NCBI GenBank assembly: GCA_030673845.1
Contig: JAUTCQ010000024.1
Coordinates: forward strand, 55,323-119,322
Direction of reading: 5' to 3'
Length of the DNA: 64,000 nt
Source: Verrucomicrobiota bacterium JB022
Lineage (GTDB): Bacteria; Verrucomicrobiota; Verrucomicrobiia; Opitutales; Oceanipulchritudinaceae
Shown: positions 27,195-35,020 of the stretch, one piece after another
How positions within the stretch are numbered: position 1 is the stretch's first letter
How the letters are laid out: every line of letters begins with the position of its first letter
The notes under the pieces: generated by a model
The model's input: only the letters and a program-made list of their open reading frames with translations
What the model was told of the DNA's origin: nothing
Database searches by the model: none
Translations under genes and position numbers: made by a program

Positions 27195-28769
27195 TTACGG
27201 CTTGATCACGACCGAGCTGCGTTGCGCCCCCTGCCCGATCACGGCGGCTTCCCTGGCTCCTTCGAGCTTGCTGGCCTTGATCTCCACATCGCTCGGCTCG
27301 GAGCCTTCGAGGCGCACAAAAGCGGCGGTGCCTGGCGTGGCCGTGGCGTTGCGGATCGTCACATCGGTCGCGTGGTCGAGGATAAAAGCGGCGCCCTCCG
27401 AGGGGTTGATCTCGACATTCTCGAAGGTCACATCGGTCACGTTACGGAGGAACGCGCCCTTTTGGGAGCGGATCCGGATGTTCTCAAAAGTAACGTCTTC
27501 GATCAGGGAATCCTTCATGCCCACAATCTTGATGGCTTCGGGCGCGCCGTCGCCTTCGATGTTGCGGATATGGATGTTGCGGAAGACAGGCGGGTGCGGG
27601 TTGGTGATCGCGCTCTTGTCGGCCGAATAATCCATGTTGAGGATCACGACTTCGTATTGCATGTCCTTGACCTTCAGGTTCTCGGCCCAGACGTTTTCGA
27701 CCACCCCGCCACGGTCGGCGCGGGACTTGAGACGCACGGCACGGTCGGTCCCTTCAAATTCGCATTCGTACATGTAGACGTTGCGCACGTCGCCCGACAT
27801 TTCGCTGCCGATGACGAGGCCGCCGTGCCCGCGTTTGGACGAGCACCAGCGCATGACCACGTTTTCGGTCGGCTTGCCCACACGCCAACCGTCCTGGTTG
27901 TAGCCCGACTTGAGGACCACGCAGTCGTCCCCGGTGTCGAACACGCAGTGCTCGATCAGCACGTTGCGGCAGGAGTCGGGGTCGATGCCGTCGTTATTGG
28001 GCCCGTCGGTCAGCACCTGCACGCGGCGGATGATGATGTTCTCGGAGTAGATTGGGTGGATCGTCCAGTTGGGGCCGCTGCCGATCGTAAACCCTTCCAT
28101 CAACACGTTGCGGCAGTTGAGAAACACGACAAAGCTGGGGCGCACGGCATCTTCCGGCGTGCCAAAGATACGTTCCTCCACGGGAATACCCTGCGCACCG
28201 GATTGGAAGACGCGGGAGGACTCCTTTTTCTTCCAGCCCCACCAGGCTTCGGCGTTGCCGTTGAGCTTGCCCGGCCCGGTGATGCCGACGTTTTCGCAGT
28301 CGCGGGCGTAGACGAGCGGCGAGTAGTTGTAGATCTCGATGCCGCCAACGCGCTGCAGCACCACGGGCAAGTAATCTTCGTAGCGGTCGCTGAAGATGAC
28401 TTCTGCGCCTTCAGCAAGGTGCAGCTCGATGTTGCTCTTGAAGTGGATGGGGCCTGTCAGCCATTTGCCGGCAGGGACCACCACGCGACCGCCACCTGCC
28501 TCCGCACATGCGGCAATGGCCTTGGCGATAGCTTCGGTGTTCTTGATCTTGCCCCCTTCCTTGGCCCCGTAGTCGCGGATATTGACGACGTGGGACCCGA
28601 AGTCCGGACGTTGCAGCTCGGGCATGCTAAAGGGGGCCTTGATCGGCGCGATGGGATCACCGCCCCAGAGCCGCCCGTCTTGGGTGTAAGAGGGGGTGGA
28701 AACGGCGGTGACGAGGTGCACGAGGGTGGCGCAAAATACGCCGAGGAGAGGAAGACGTAGGGGTAACAT
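27195..28769 (-). CDS. Glycoside hydrolase family 28 (polygalacturonase-type), secreted
   Basis: 524 residues from ATG 28769, 7 bp after the GH43 stop. A signal peptide (about 1-22) is followed by VVNIRDYGAKEGG and a long beta-helix. Catalytic motifs are NNDGIDPDS, FDTGDDCVVLKSG, RGHGGLVIGSEMSG and RLKS, matching the NTD, DD, GHG and RIK elements of GH28. It hydrolyses galacturonan or rhamnogalacturonan linkages; exo-action is plausible. It is the last gene of the four-gene operon. TTACCCC forms codons 2 to 4 directly after its ATG. Confidence 0.93.
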   Translation of the reverse strand: MLPLRLPLLGVFCATLVHLVTAVSTPSYTQDGRLWGGDPIAPIKAPFSMPELQRPDFGSHVVNIRDYGAKEGGKIKNTEAIAKAIAACAEAGGGRVVVPAGKWLTGPIHFKSNIELHLAEGAEVIFSDRYEDYLPVVLQRVGGIEIYNYSPLVYARDCENVGITGPGKLNGNAEAWWGWKKKESSRVFQSGAQGIPVEERIFGTPEDAVRPSFVVFLNCRNVLMEGFTIGSGPNWTIHPIYSENIIIRRVQVLTDGPNNDGIDPDSCRNVLIEHCVFDTGDDCVVLKSGYNQDGWRVGKPTENVVMRWCSSKRGHGGLVIGSEMSGDVRNVYMYECEFEGTDRAVRLKSRADRGGVVENVWAENLKVKDMQYEVVILNMDYSADKSAITNPHPPVFRNIHIRNIEGDGAPEAIKIVGMKDSLIEDVTFENIRIRSQKGAFLRNVTDVTFENVEINPSEGAAFILDHATDVTIRNATATPGTAAFVRLEGSEPSDVEIKASKLEGAREAAVIGQGAQRSSVVIKP

Positions 28770-28776
28770 GGGAAGG

Positions 28777-30354
28777 CTAGGCGATGGTAAAGTATTGGAA
28801 ATGCGCGTGACCGGCCGGGCGACGTTCGTTGCTGGCGGCAAAGAGCCCCACCTTGGCACCGACCCAACGGCTTTCGCGAGCCTGGAATTTTGGCCCGATG
28901 GGCTGGTAAACGGTGCCGTCGATGCTCCAGGCAAAGCGGCAGGCCCCACCCTTCGCGACCACGACTTGCAGGTGGCAGACCTCCGCTGGGGCCGGCATTT
29001 CGATCTCTTCGCGCTCCGGGCTTCCGCTTTCAGCCTCATGGCAGAGGCGCATGACCAGCTTCAGCCCCTCGCTGGCCTGCACGAGGCCGGCCCAGGCATA
29101 GTCGTAGCCGAAGACGATCAGGCCAGCCTGATCGCCCGTGCTCACGGCCTGCAGGTCCAGCACCGTCCGGGCGGTAAAGGCCGGGGCGGGGAATTTTTGC
29201 AGGAGCAACTGCGGGGCTTGCCAGAGGCTGGGCTCCAGCTGCGGCACACACGCCAAACGTAGGCCCGTGCTACCGCCCGGTAAGCTGGCCCAGCTGCGTT
29301 GCGGGTTGGCCTGCCATTGCCATTGCCGCCCCAACTGGCCAGAGCTGAAGTCGTCGGAAGTGGGCGGCACGGCCACCTTTTGCGCGGGCAGGGCGGGCTT
29401 GGGGTGGATCAAGACAGGCACGCCGCAGGTGGCAATATCGTCCGCCTCCCCCATCACCGGCCAGCCGTCTTCGCGCCAGCGCATGGGCTGGAGGTGCACA
29501 ATGCGGCCATAAGGTTGCAGCTCCTGAAAGTGGAAAAACCAGTGCTCGCCTTCGGGCGTATCCACCCACGCCCCTTGGTGCGGGCCATTGACCGGTGTCT
29601 CGCCCTGTTCCAGCACCATGCGGGCTTCGTAGGGGCCGTGAGGGTTCCGAGACCGGAAAACCGCCTGATAGCCAGTCGCCACGCCACCAGCCGGGGCGAA
29701 GACCCAGTACCAGCCGCCGTGCTGGTAGAGCTTGGGGCCTTCGAGCGTGTCCCAGCCCTCCATCTGGTTGGCGTCGATGATGACTTTGCCGTCGTCGAGC
29801 AGGCCGCTGCCGTCGGGCGCCATCTCGTGCAGCGTCAGCATGTTGTTGATACCCGAGCGGCTGCGCGCCCAGGCGTGCACGAGCCAGGCACGCCCGTCTT
29901 CGGCCCAAAGGGGGCATGGGTCGATCAGACCGCGACCGCCCTTGAGTAGATGCGGGGCCGACCAGGGGCCGCGTGCGTCGGTCGCGGTGACGACGAAGAT
30001 GCCGTAATCGGGGTCGGGATAGAAGATCCAGAACTTGCCCGCATGGTGACGGATCGCCGGGGCCCAGACCCCGCAGCCGGGCTGGTGGCGTTCATAGGCC
30101 TCCGCCGGGGTCAGGCGGGGCAGCGCGTGGGTTACGAGCTCCCAGTTGACCATGTCTCGGGAGTGCAGGATCGGCAGGCCGGGAAGGTGGCAAAAGCTGG
30201 AGGCCGTCATCCAGTAGTCCTGCCCCACGCGGATGACATCGGGGTCGGAGTAATCAGCGTAAAGGACCGGGTTTTGATAGGTGCCATCGCCGAGGTCGGG
30301 TATCCAGGGGCCGGTCGCCTGATGGGCTGTTTCGGTGGCGCGGGTCAGACTCAT
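28777..30354 (-). CDS. Glycoside hydrolase family 43 with C-terminal beta-sandwich
   Basis: 525 residues with no signal peptide, so it is probably cytoplasmic. A five-bladed propeller (about 20-320) shows YADYSDPDVIRVGQDYW (catalytic base Asp), LIDPCPLW (pKa-modulating Asp) and DTLEGPKLY (acid Glu). A DUF1349-like beta-sandwich (about 340-525) follows, as in beta-xylosidase/arabinofuranosidase members. In a pectin operon it most likely trims arabinose, xylose or galactose side chains from imported oligomers. Gaps to its operon neighbours are 11 bp and 7 bp. Confidence 0.9.
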   Translation of the reverse strand: MSLTRATETAHQATGPWIPDLGDGTYQNPVLYADYSDPDVIRVGQDYWMTASSFCHLPGLPILHSRDMVNWELVTHALPRLTPAEAYERHQPGCGVWAPAIRHHAGKFWIFYPDPDYGIFVVTATDARGPWSAPHLLKGGRGLIDPCPLWAEDGRAWLVHAWARSRSGINNMLTLHEMAPDGSGLLDDGKVIIDANQMEGWDTLEGPKLYQHGGWYWVFAPAGGVATGYQAVFRSRNPHGPYEARMVLEQGETPVNGPHQGAWVDTPEGEHWFFHFQELQPYGRIVHLQPMRWREDGWPVMGEADDIATCGVPVLIHPKPALPAQKVAVPPTSDDFSSGQLGRQWQWQANPQRSWASLPGGSTGLRLACVPQLEPSLWQAPQLLLQKFPAPAFTARTVLDLQAVSTGDQAGLIVFGYDYAWAGLVQASEGLKLVMRLCHEAESGSPEREEIEMPAPAEVCHLQVVVAKGGACRFAWSIDGTVYQPIGPKFQARESRWVGAKVGLFAASNERRPAGHAHFQYFTIA

Positions 30355-30365
30355 GTGAAAGGGGA

Positions 30366-32186
30366 TTACGGGGCGGTGATGTTAAAGGGGTTCCAGCCGT
30401 CGGCACCGCCGAGGACGTGGAGCGGGGTTAACTGCGCGGCTTCTTTCGGGCTCAAGGTATGCGCCCAGGGCACGCGCTGGGCTTTGTCGGCACCGGGGCC
30501 GGTGCTGGCATGTTCAAAATAGCGGCTGGTCTGCTCACGGGCGGGTTGACGCCAGTTGTGCCAGCCTTCGGGGCGGATGTTGGCCGGCAACTGCGTGTGG
30601 AGGAATGTCACCGCCGCGTAGTCGCGCCACGGGCGGCCAAAGTAGATCCGCACCTCCGGCGTCTCAGCCGTCACCCGGCAGTTGTGGAACACGTAGCCAT
30701 GCGGGTGGTCCTGCGGTGTTGAGGCCGCGGTGATGTAACCGTCGGAGAGCGAATGCAGCACGCAGCGCTCGAAGTAGGCCGTGGCCCCGCCAAAAATGTA
30801 ATCGACCGTGCCCGCGATATAGCAGTCTTCAAAGTAGTGGCGACCGGTGTTGCTGAGAAGGGTGTCCTGATGGCCGAGCAGGCGGCAGCGGCGCAGGATC
30901 GCGCGGTCTCCCTCCAGCCGGAGCGCAAGGGCCTGCGAACCGACGCCGAAGCTGTTTTCTAACGTCAGGTCTTCGATCAACACGTCGCTGGCGTCCACGC
31001 GCACGGTCGCGGTGGCTCCGGTGCCGATCGGGTTGCCATCGGGGCCTTTGTGGCCGGCGCTGAGGTCGTAAGTGATGACGGTTTGGGCGGCGTCGATCCC
31101 GCGCAGCACAAGGAAGTGCTTCTCCGGCCCGATCTGCAGGCGCTCCCGATAAGTCCCGGGTTGGACCAGCACGATCCAGGGTTGTTGCCAACTGGAGCGC
31201 GGGGGCATGGCGTCGATGGCCGCCTGCACCGTCCGGTGGGTGCCGCTGCCGTCGGCGGCGACCAGTGCGTGGTACCGGTGCGACTGACCCGCCGCATCGG
31301 TATAGACGTGCCCGGCTTCATGGCCGGCGAGCGTGCGCTCCATCCACGCGGCCATCCTGGGCAGCCATTGCGGGTCGTAGTCGTTCCACTGGGTGAGGCG
31401 ATGCGGGGCGTCTTCGAGCAGGAGCAGGTCGCAGGGCACACCGTAGGTCTGCAGGCGCTGTTGAAAGGCGATCGACTGCGCCAGCGGCACGGTGCGGTCG
31501 GCACTGCCATGCACCAGCAGAAACGGCGGCAGGCCGGGCCTGATGAGGTTGATCGGCTGGGTGCCGCGCAGGATGGCCAGCGCCTCAGGCGTCACCTCTT
31601 GCGGACGGTCGAAGAGGTCTTGCAGGGCACGGCTGAGCCCACCGCGTTGGGGCAGGTCTTGCTCGAAGCTCGTCACCGGGGCGCAACCGACGACGGCCTG
31701 CACACGCTCTGCCGGCCCGCCCAGAGCGGCAGCCATGGCCACGAGGTGCCCGCCGGAGGAGTGCCCCACCATGGCGACTCGGGCAGGGTCGCCGCCATAG
31801 TCGGCCGCGTGGGCCTTGACCCAGCGGATGGCCGTAAAGGTATCTTCGAGACAGGCCGGCCAGCGGTGCTCCGGCGCGAGGCCGTAGTTGATCGAAAACC
31901 AGACGAACTTGTCCGACAGGCCGTCGAACCACGGGGAAATGTCGGCGCCGCTGTTGGGGCGGTCGGCTCCGCTTTTATCGCCACTGGCCCAGCCTCCCCC
32001 ATGCACGAGAATGGCGACCGGAAAGGGCCCCTGCCCTTCCGGCACGTGCACGTCGAGCAACAGCGGCACTTCACCGGCACGCCCGTATTCGATGTCGGTG
32101 AGCAGCCGGGCCTGCGCCAGCGAACAGATGGAGATACCCAGCAGGCAGAGGAAAAGGCGGGAAAGTGGCCGGAGTAGAAAGAACAT
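30366..32186 (-). CDS. Bifunctional alpha/beta-hydrolase esterase fused to pectin methylesterase (CE8), secreted
   Basis: 606 residues from ATG 32186, 10 bp after the MFS stop. A signal peptide (about 1-26) is followed by an acetylesterase-type alpha/beta hydrolase (about 30-290) with oxyanion HGGGW, nucleophile elbow GHSSGGH, Asp in HGSADRTVP and His in DAPHR. A CE8 pectinesterase beta-helix (about 310-600) follows with GHQDTLL, VDYIFGGATAYFERC and FGRPW, the catalytic Gln, Asp and Arg motifs. One exported protein could thus remove both acetyl and methyl esters from pectin before depolymerisation. The two activities are inferred from motifs. Confidence 0.92.
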   Translation of the reverse strand: MFFLLRPLSRLFLCLLGISICSLAQARLLTDIEYGRAGEVPLLLDVHVPEGQGPFPVAILVHGGGWASGDKSGADRPNSGADISPWFDGLSDKFVWFSINYGLAPEHRWPACLEDTFTAIRWVKAHAADYGGDPARVAMVGHSSGGHLVAMAAALGGPAERVQAVVGCAPVTSFEQDLPQRGGLSRALQDLFDRPQEVTPEALAILRGTQPINLIRPGLPPFLLVHGSADRTVPLAQSIAFQQRLQTYGVPCDLLLLEDAPHRLTQWNDYDPQWLPRMAAWMERTLAGHEAGHVYTDAAGQSHRYHALVAADGSGTHRTVQAAIDAMPPRSSWQQPWIVLVQPGTYRERLQIGPEKHFLVLRGIDAAQTVITYDLSAGHKGPDGNPIGTGATATVRVDASDVLIEDLTLENSFGVGSQALALRLEGDRAILRRCRLLGHQDTLLSNTGRHYFEDCYIAGTVDYIFGGATAYFERCVLHSLSDGYITAASTPQDHPHGYVFHNCRVTAETPEVRIYFGRPWRDYAAVTFLHTQLPANIRPEGWHNWRQPAREQTSRYFEHASTGPGADKAQRVPWAHTLSPKEAAQLTPLHVLGGADGWNPFNITAP

Positions 32187-32196
32187 CGTAAGGGGG

Positions 32197-33576
32197 CTAG
32201 GCTTTGACGTGGCGCAGGCCAATGACGGGCACCAGCAATTGGATGGCGAGGAGCGACAGCACATACATGCCGGAGAAGTAGGCAAAAACGGCGACGTAGC
32301 TGCCCGTGCGCTGCAGGATCTGCCCGGTGAACTCGTTCACGAAACCGCCCGTGAAGTAGCAGACAAAGCCGCCCAGCCCCACAACGGAGCTGATCGTCTC
32401 CTTCGGCATGGTGTCGGACACCACACTGAAGAGGTTCGACGACCACCCTTGGTGAGCGGAGCCGGCCACCCCCACGATGAGGATCGCCAGCACTACATTG
32501 GGCGCATAGGGGGCGATGAAAACGGGCACGACCGCCAAGGCGCAGATCAGGAGCGAGAGCTTGCGCGCGGAGTTGATCGACCAGCCCTTGTTCATCAGAA
32601 AGCCAGCCAGCCAACCACCCGCCACGCCGCCAATGGAGGCGATGATGTAAAAGGCGCTCGTGGCCCACCCGGTGTTCTGCAGCTCCAGATCGAACTGCTT
32701 TTGCAGGAAGTCGGGGATGAAAAACTGGTAGAAGCCCCAAGCCGGCCCGGCGAGAATGCTCGCCAACATGAAGGCCCAGACGGGGCGGTAGCCGAGCAAG
32801 GCCAGCCATGGCACCTTGCGCGCCTTTTCTTCAAAAACCGGCTGCCCGTCGAGGATGTAGGCGCGTTCGGCTTCGGAGAGGCGTTTGTGTTTGGCCGGGA
32901 CTTCGTAGGTGTAGCACCAGGCGACGAGCCAGAGCAGGCCAGTGCCGCCGGTGGCATAGAAGGTGGCTTCCCAACCGAGGTGGCTGTAGATCCAGGGCAC
33001 AAGGATCGGGCACAGCACCGCGCCGACCGTCGTGCCGGTGTTGAAGATGCCGGTGGCCAGCGCGCGCTCCTTGACCGGGAACCATTCTGCCACGGCCTTG
33101 ATGGCACCGGGGAAGTTGCCGCCTTCGGTCAACCCCAAAGCGATTCGGGCAAACATGAAGCCTGCCGCCGTCATCGGCATCGCCAGCGTCAACATGACGA
33201 AGCCACCTTCGGCCCACGAAAACCAAGGGTAGGTGAGACGAAATTCATCGGCCACATTGAGGAAGCCGCAGAGGCCATGCGCCATTGCAGCAAAGCTCCA
33301 GGCGGTGACGAAGATCGGCAGGCCTTTTTTCACGCCCAGGCGGTCGATCAGGCGCCCGCCCAGGAGGTAGCCGAAGGCGTAGGCAAAGGAAAAAGCGGCG
33401 GCAATGTGCCCGTAATCGGCATCGCTCCACCCGAGTTGCTCGCTGAGGGGGGCTTTGAGGATGCTGATGACGAGGCGGTCAATGTAGTTGACGGCGACGG
33501 AAAGAAAGAGAAGCACGCAAACCAGCCAGCGATATTGACCGCCAGCTGACTTGGCAGAAGAAGGAGAGGCGCTCAT
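32197..33576 (-). CDS. MFS transporter, hexuronate (ACS family) type
   Basis: 459 residues, with about 12 hydrophobic segments. RWLVCVLLFLSVAVNYIDRL and the ALGLTEGGNFPGAIKAVAEWF segment are characteristic of the anion:cation symporter group that includes the ExuT hexuronate carrier. It would import galacturonate or unsaturated uronates across the inner membrane. It leads an operon with the esterase-CE8, GH43 and GH28 genes (10, 11 and 7 bp gaps). Its 120-bp upstream region, bounded by the LacI gene, has a TTGCGCAAGCGCT site. Confidence 0.92.
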   Translation of the reverse strand: MSASPSSAKSAGGQYRWLVCVLLFLSVAVNYIDRLVISILKAPLSEQLGWSDADYGHIAAAFSFAYAFGYLLGGRLIDRLGVKKGLPIFVTAWSFAAMAHGLCGFLNVADEFRLTYPWFSWAEGGFVMLTLAMPMTAAGFMFARIALGLTEGGNFPGAIKAVAEWFPVKERALATGIFNTGTTVGAVLCPILVPWIYSHLGWEATFYATGGTGLLWLVAWCYTYEVPAKHKRLSEAERAYILDGQPVFEEKARKVPWLALLGYRPVWAFMLASILAGPAWGFYQFFIPDFLQKQFDLELQNTGWATSAFYIIASIGGVAGGWLAGFLMNKGWSINSARKLSLLICALAVVPVFIAPYAPNVVLAILIVGVAGSAHQGWSSNLFSVVSDTMPKETISSVVGLGGFVCYFTGGFVNEFTGQILQRTGSYVAVFAYFSGMYVLSLLAIQLLVPVIGLRHVKA

Positions 33577-33608
33577 GGGGTGCGAGGCTCAAAAAGAGGG
33601 GTAGGTAT

Positions 33609-33629
33609 ATTCGGCAAGGAAAACCGAAT
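33609..33629. repeat. Inverted repeat in the MFS operon leader
   Basis: ATTCGG (33609-33614) and CCGAAT (33624-33629) are complementary around 9 nt, about 33 bp upstream of the MFS start. It could be an RNA hairpin or operator in the operon leader. Only the sequence symmetry supports it. Confidence 0.35.
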
Positions 33630-33685
33630 GCCTGTTCTCTACGCACCCGGACCGTGCTACTCAACCCAACCGCCTGTGCGCATTG

Positions 33686-33698
33686 TTGCGCAAGCGCT
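33686..33698. promoter_or_regulatory. Candidate LacI-family operator upstream of the pectin operon
   Basis: TTGCGCAAGCGCT contains the symmetrical GCGC-AA-GCGC core and an 8-bp palindrome TTGCGCAA. It overlaps the LacI gene's stop (33697) and lies 110 bp upstream of the MFS start. LacI-family proteins commonly bind such partially symmetric GC-containing sites. A second copy was not found by eye. Confidence 0.4.
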
Positions 33699-34725
33699 AA
33701 AACCGCTCCGGCAACGACCAGCCATCGCGCCAGCGGCCCGAGAGCAGCGTCTCGTGCGGATGGTCGGGGATGCCCGTCTCGTTGCGGTGCAGCAGGCCGA
33801 TCAGCATCTCGACTGCGAGCATCCCGATGCGCGCCGGCTCATAGAAAACGCCGGCGCAGCCCAGCTCCGGGTCGGCCTGCAAGTCGATCAACGCCACGTC
33901 GTCGGGCACCTTTACGTTCAGCTTTTCCAGCCAGCGCAACACAGGGCCGGCATGCGTAGCCAAAATGGTGCGTGGGCGCTCCCGCAGGTACCATTCCGCA
34001 AACTCCTCCTCGGTCGGCGGCGACTGCGGGCAGACGCGCGGTGCCTCGTCGGGAAAGCGCTTGGCGTGAAAGCCCAGGTAGGCGGAGAGCCACTGGTTGC
34101 CGACGCGCGGGCTGTCGTCTTCTTCGGAGAAAACGAAGCCGATGCGGCGACACCCACGCTGGTAGCACTGCCGCATGGATTGCCAGGCGGTGTCGAAGTG
34201 GTTTTCGGTCACGAAGTTGAGCTGCGGCGAGCGCAACGTCATGCCGAGCGCGACCGATGAGAAGCGCTCCCACGGCAAGTCGATCTCACTGAGGCCCGGG
34301 GGCAAGCGCCCGATCAGCAAGCCATGAATGTTACGGGTGGCGAGGATATCGCAAAAGCGCTCGGTCGTCATCCCCGGTTCGGCCAGCCAGAAGTGTTCGA
34401 GTGAGTAGCCCAGCTCGCGGGCCCGCTCGACGGCTCCGGGGTAGAAATCAGGCCGGGAGTGGTGCGAGGGGCGCCAGCCATAGCGCGTAGGGTAGACGGT
34501 GACGAAGGCGAGCGTCACATGTCGCGTTTCCGTGCCGCTGCGGCGCGACTGCATCAGCGCCGCCACCAGGGGGTTGATCCGGTAATCGTGTTCGTGCGCA
34601 AGCTGCTGGATCTTGTCGCGCATGGCGGTCGAGATCCGGGGGTGGTTGCGCAGGGCCAGGGAGACGGTGGAGCGGTGGACGCCGGCCATCCGGGCCAAGT
34701 CTTCTAGGGTAACTTTCTCAGCCAT
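33697..34725 (-). CDS. LacI family transcriptional regulator
   Basis: 342 residues. The N-terminal HTH (VTLEDLARMAGVHRSTVSLA, about 5-24) with the hinge region NPLVAALMQSRR is followed by a periplasmic-binding-protein-like effector domain (about 60-335). It lies directly upstream of the MFS/esterase/GH43/GH28 operon and divergent from a TonB receptor, so it probably controls both in response to a galacturonate-type ligand. TTACCCC ends 2 nt before its ATG. The effector is inferred from context. Confidence 0.93.
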   Translation of the reverse strand: MAEKVTLEDLARMAGVHRSTVSLALRNHPRISTAMRDKIQQLAHEHDYRINPLVAALMQSRRSGTETRHVTLAFVTVYPTRYGWRPSHHSRPDFYPGAVERARELGYSLEHFWLAEPGMTTERFCDILATRNIHGLLIGRLPPGLSEIDLPWERFSSVALGMTLRSPQLNFVTENHFDTAWQSMRQCYQRGCRRIGFVFSEEDDSPRVGNQWLSAYLGFHAKRFPDEAPRVCPQSPPTEEEFAEWYLRERPRTILATHAGPVLRWLEKLNVKVPDDVALIDLQADPELGCAGVFYEPARIGMLAVEMLIGLLHRNETGIPDHPHETLLSGRWRDGWSLPERF

Positions 34726-34950
34726 ACGGGGTAACAGAGGGGGTTAGGAGTCGTGACGAGCGGAGCTTGAGTAAAAGCTGCGGTCAAGTCAACAATGCGA
34801 CCTGCAGCGCAATTGCTCGCCAAAAAACTTTTACGTATCCGATAAGCAGGTTTCAAAGCAGGAGCCCTGAGCAACACCCCATCTACCCCGCCCTTCCTGC
34901 CGCGACCCTTTCCCCAAAAAAATCAGCGATTCTACGACGGTTGCTTCACC

Positions 34951-34969
34951 TGTGCCTCCAAAAGGCACA
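34951..34969 (+). other. Hairpin in the leader of TonB receptor 1
   Basis: TGTGCCT (34951-34957) and AGGCACA (34963-34969) pair perfectly around CCAAA, about 50 bp before the receptor ATG, in the 295-bp divergent region after the LacI start. It may be a leader hairpin or an operator. No other structure or ORF was recognised in that region. Confidence 0.4.
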
Positions 34970-35020
34970 ACTAACGCCTTTTAGAAATGCTGATTTGCCT
35001 CAAACTCCAAACCCACCCCA

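Noticed and set aside
27222..28760. 512-codon open frame antisense to GH28
   Set aside because: Shadow frame; the GH28 catalytic motifs and operon spacing support the minus strand only.
31888..33549. 553-codon open frame antisense to the MFS gene
   Set aside because: Lacks hydrophobic segments or motifs; the MFS gene explains the region.
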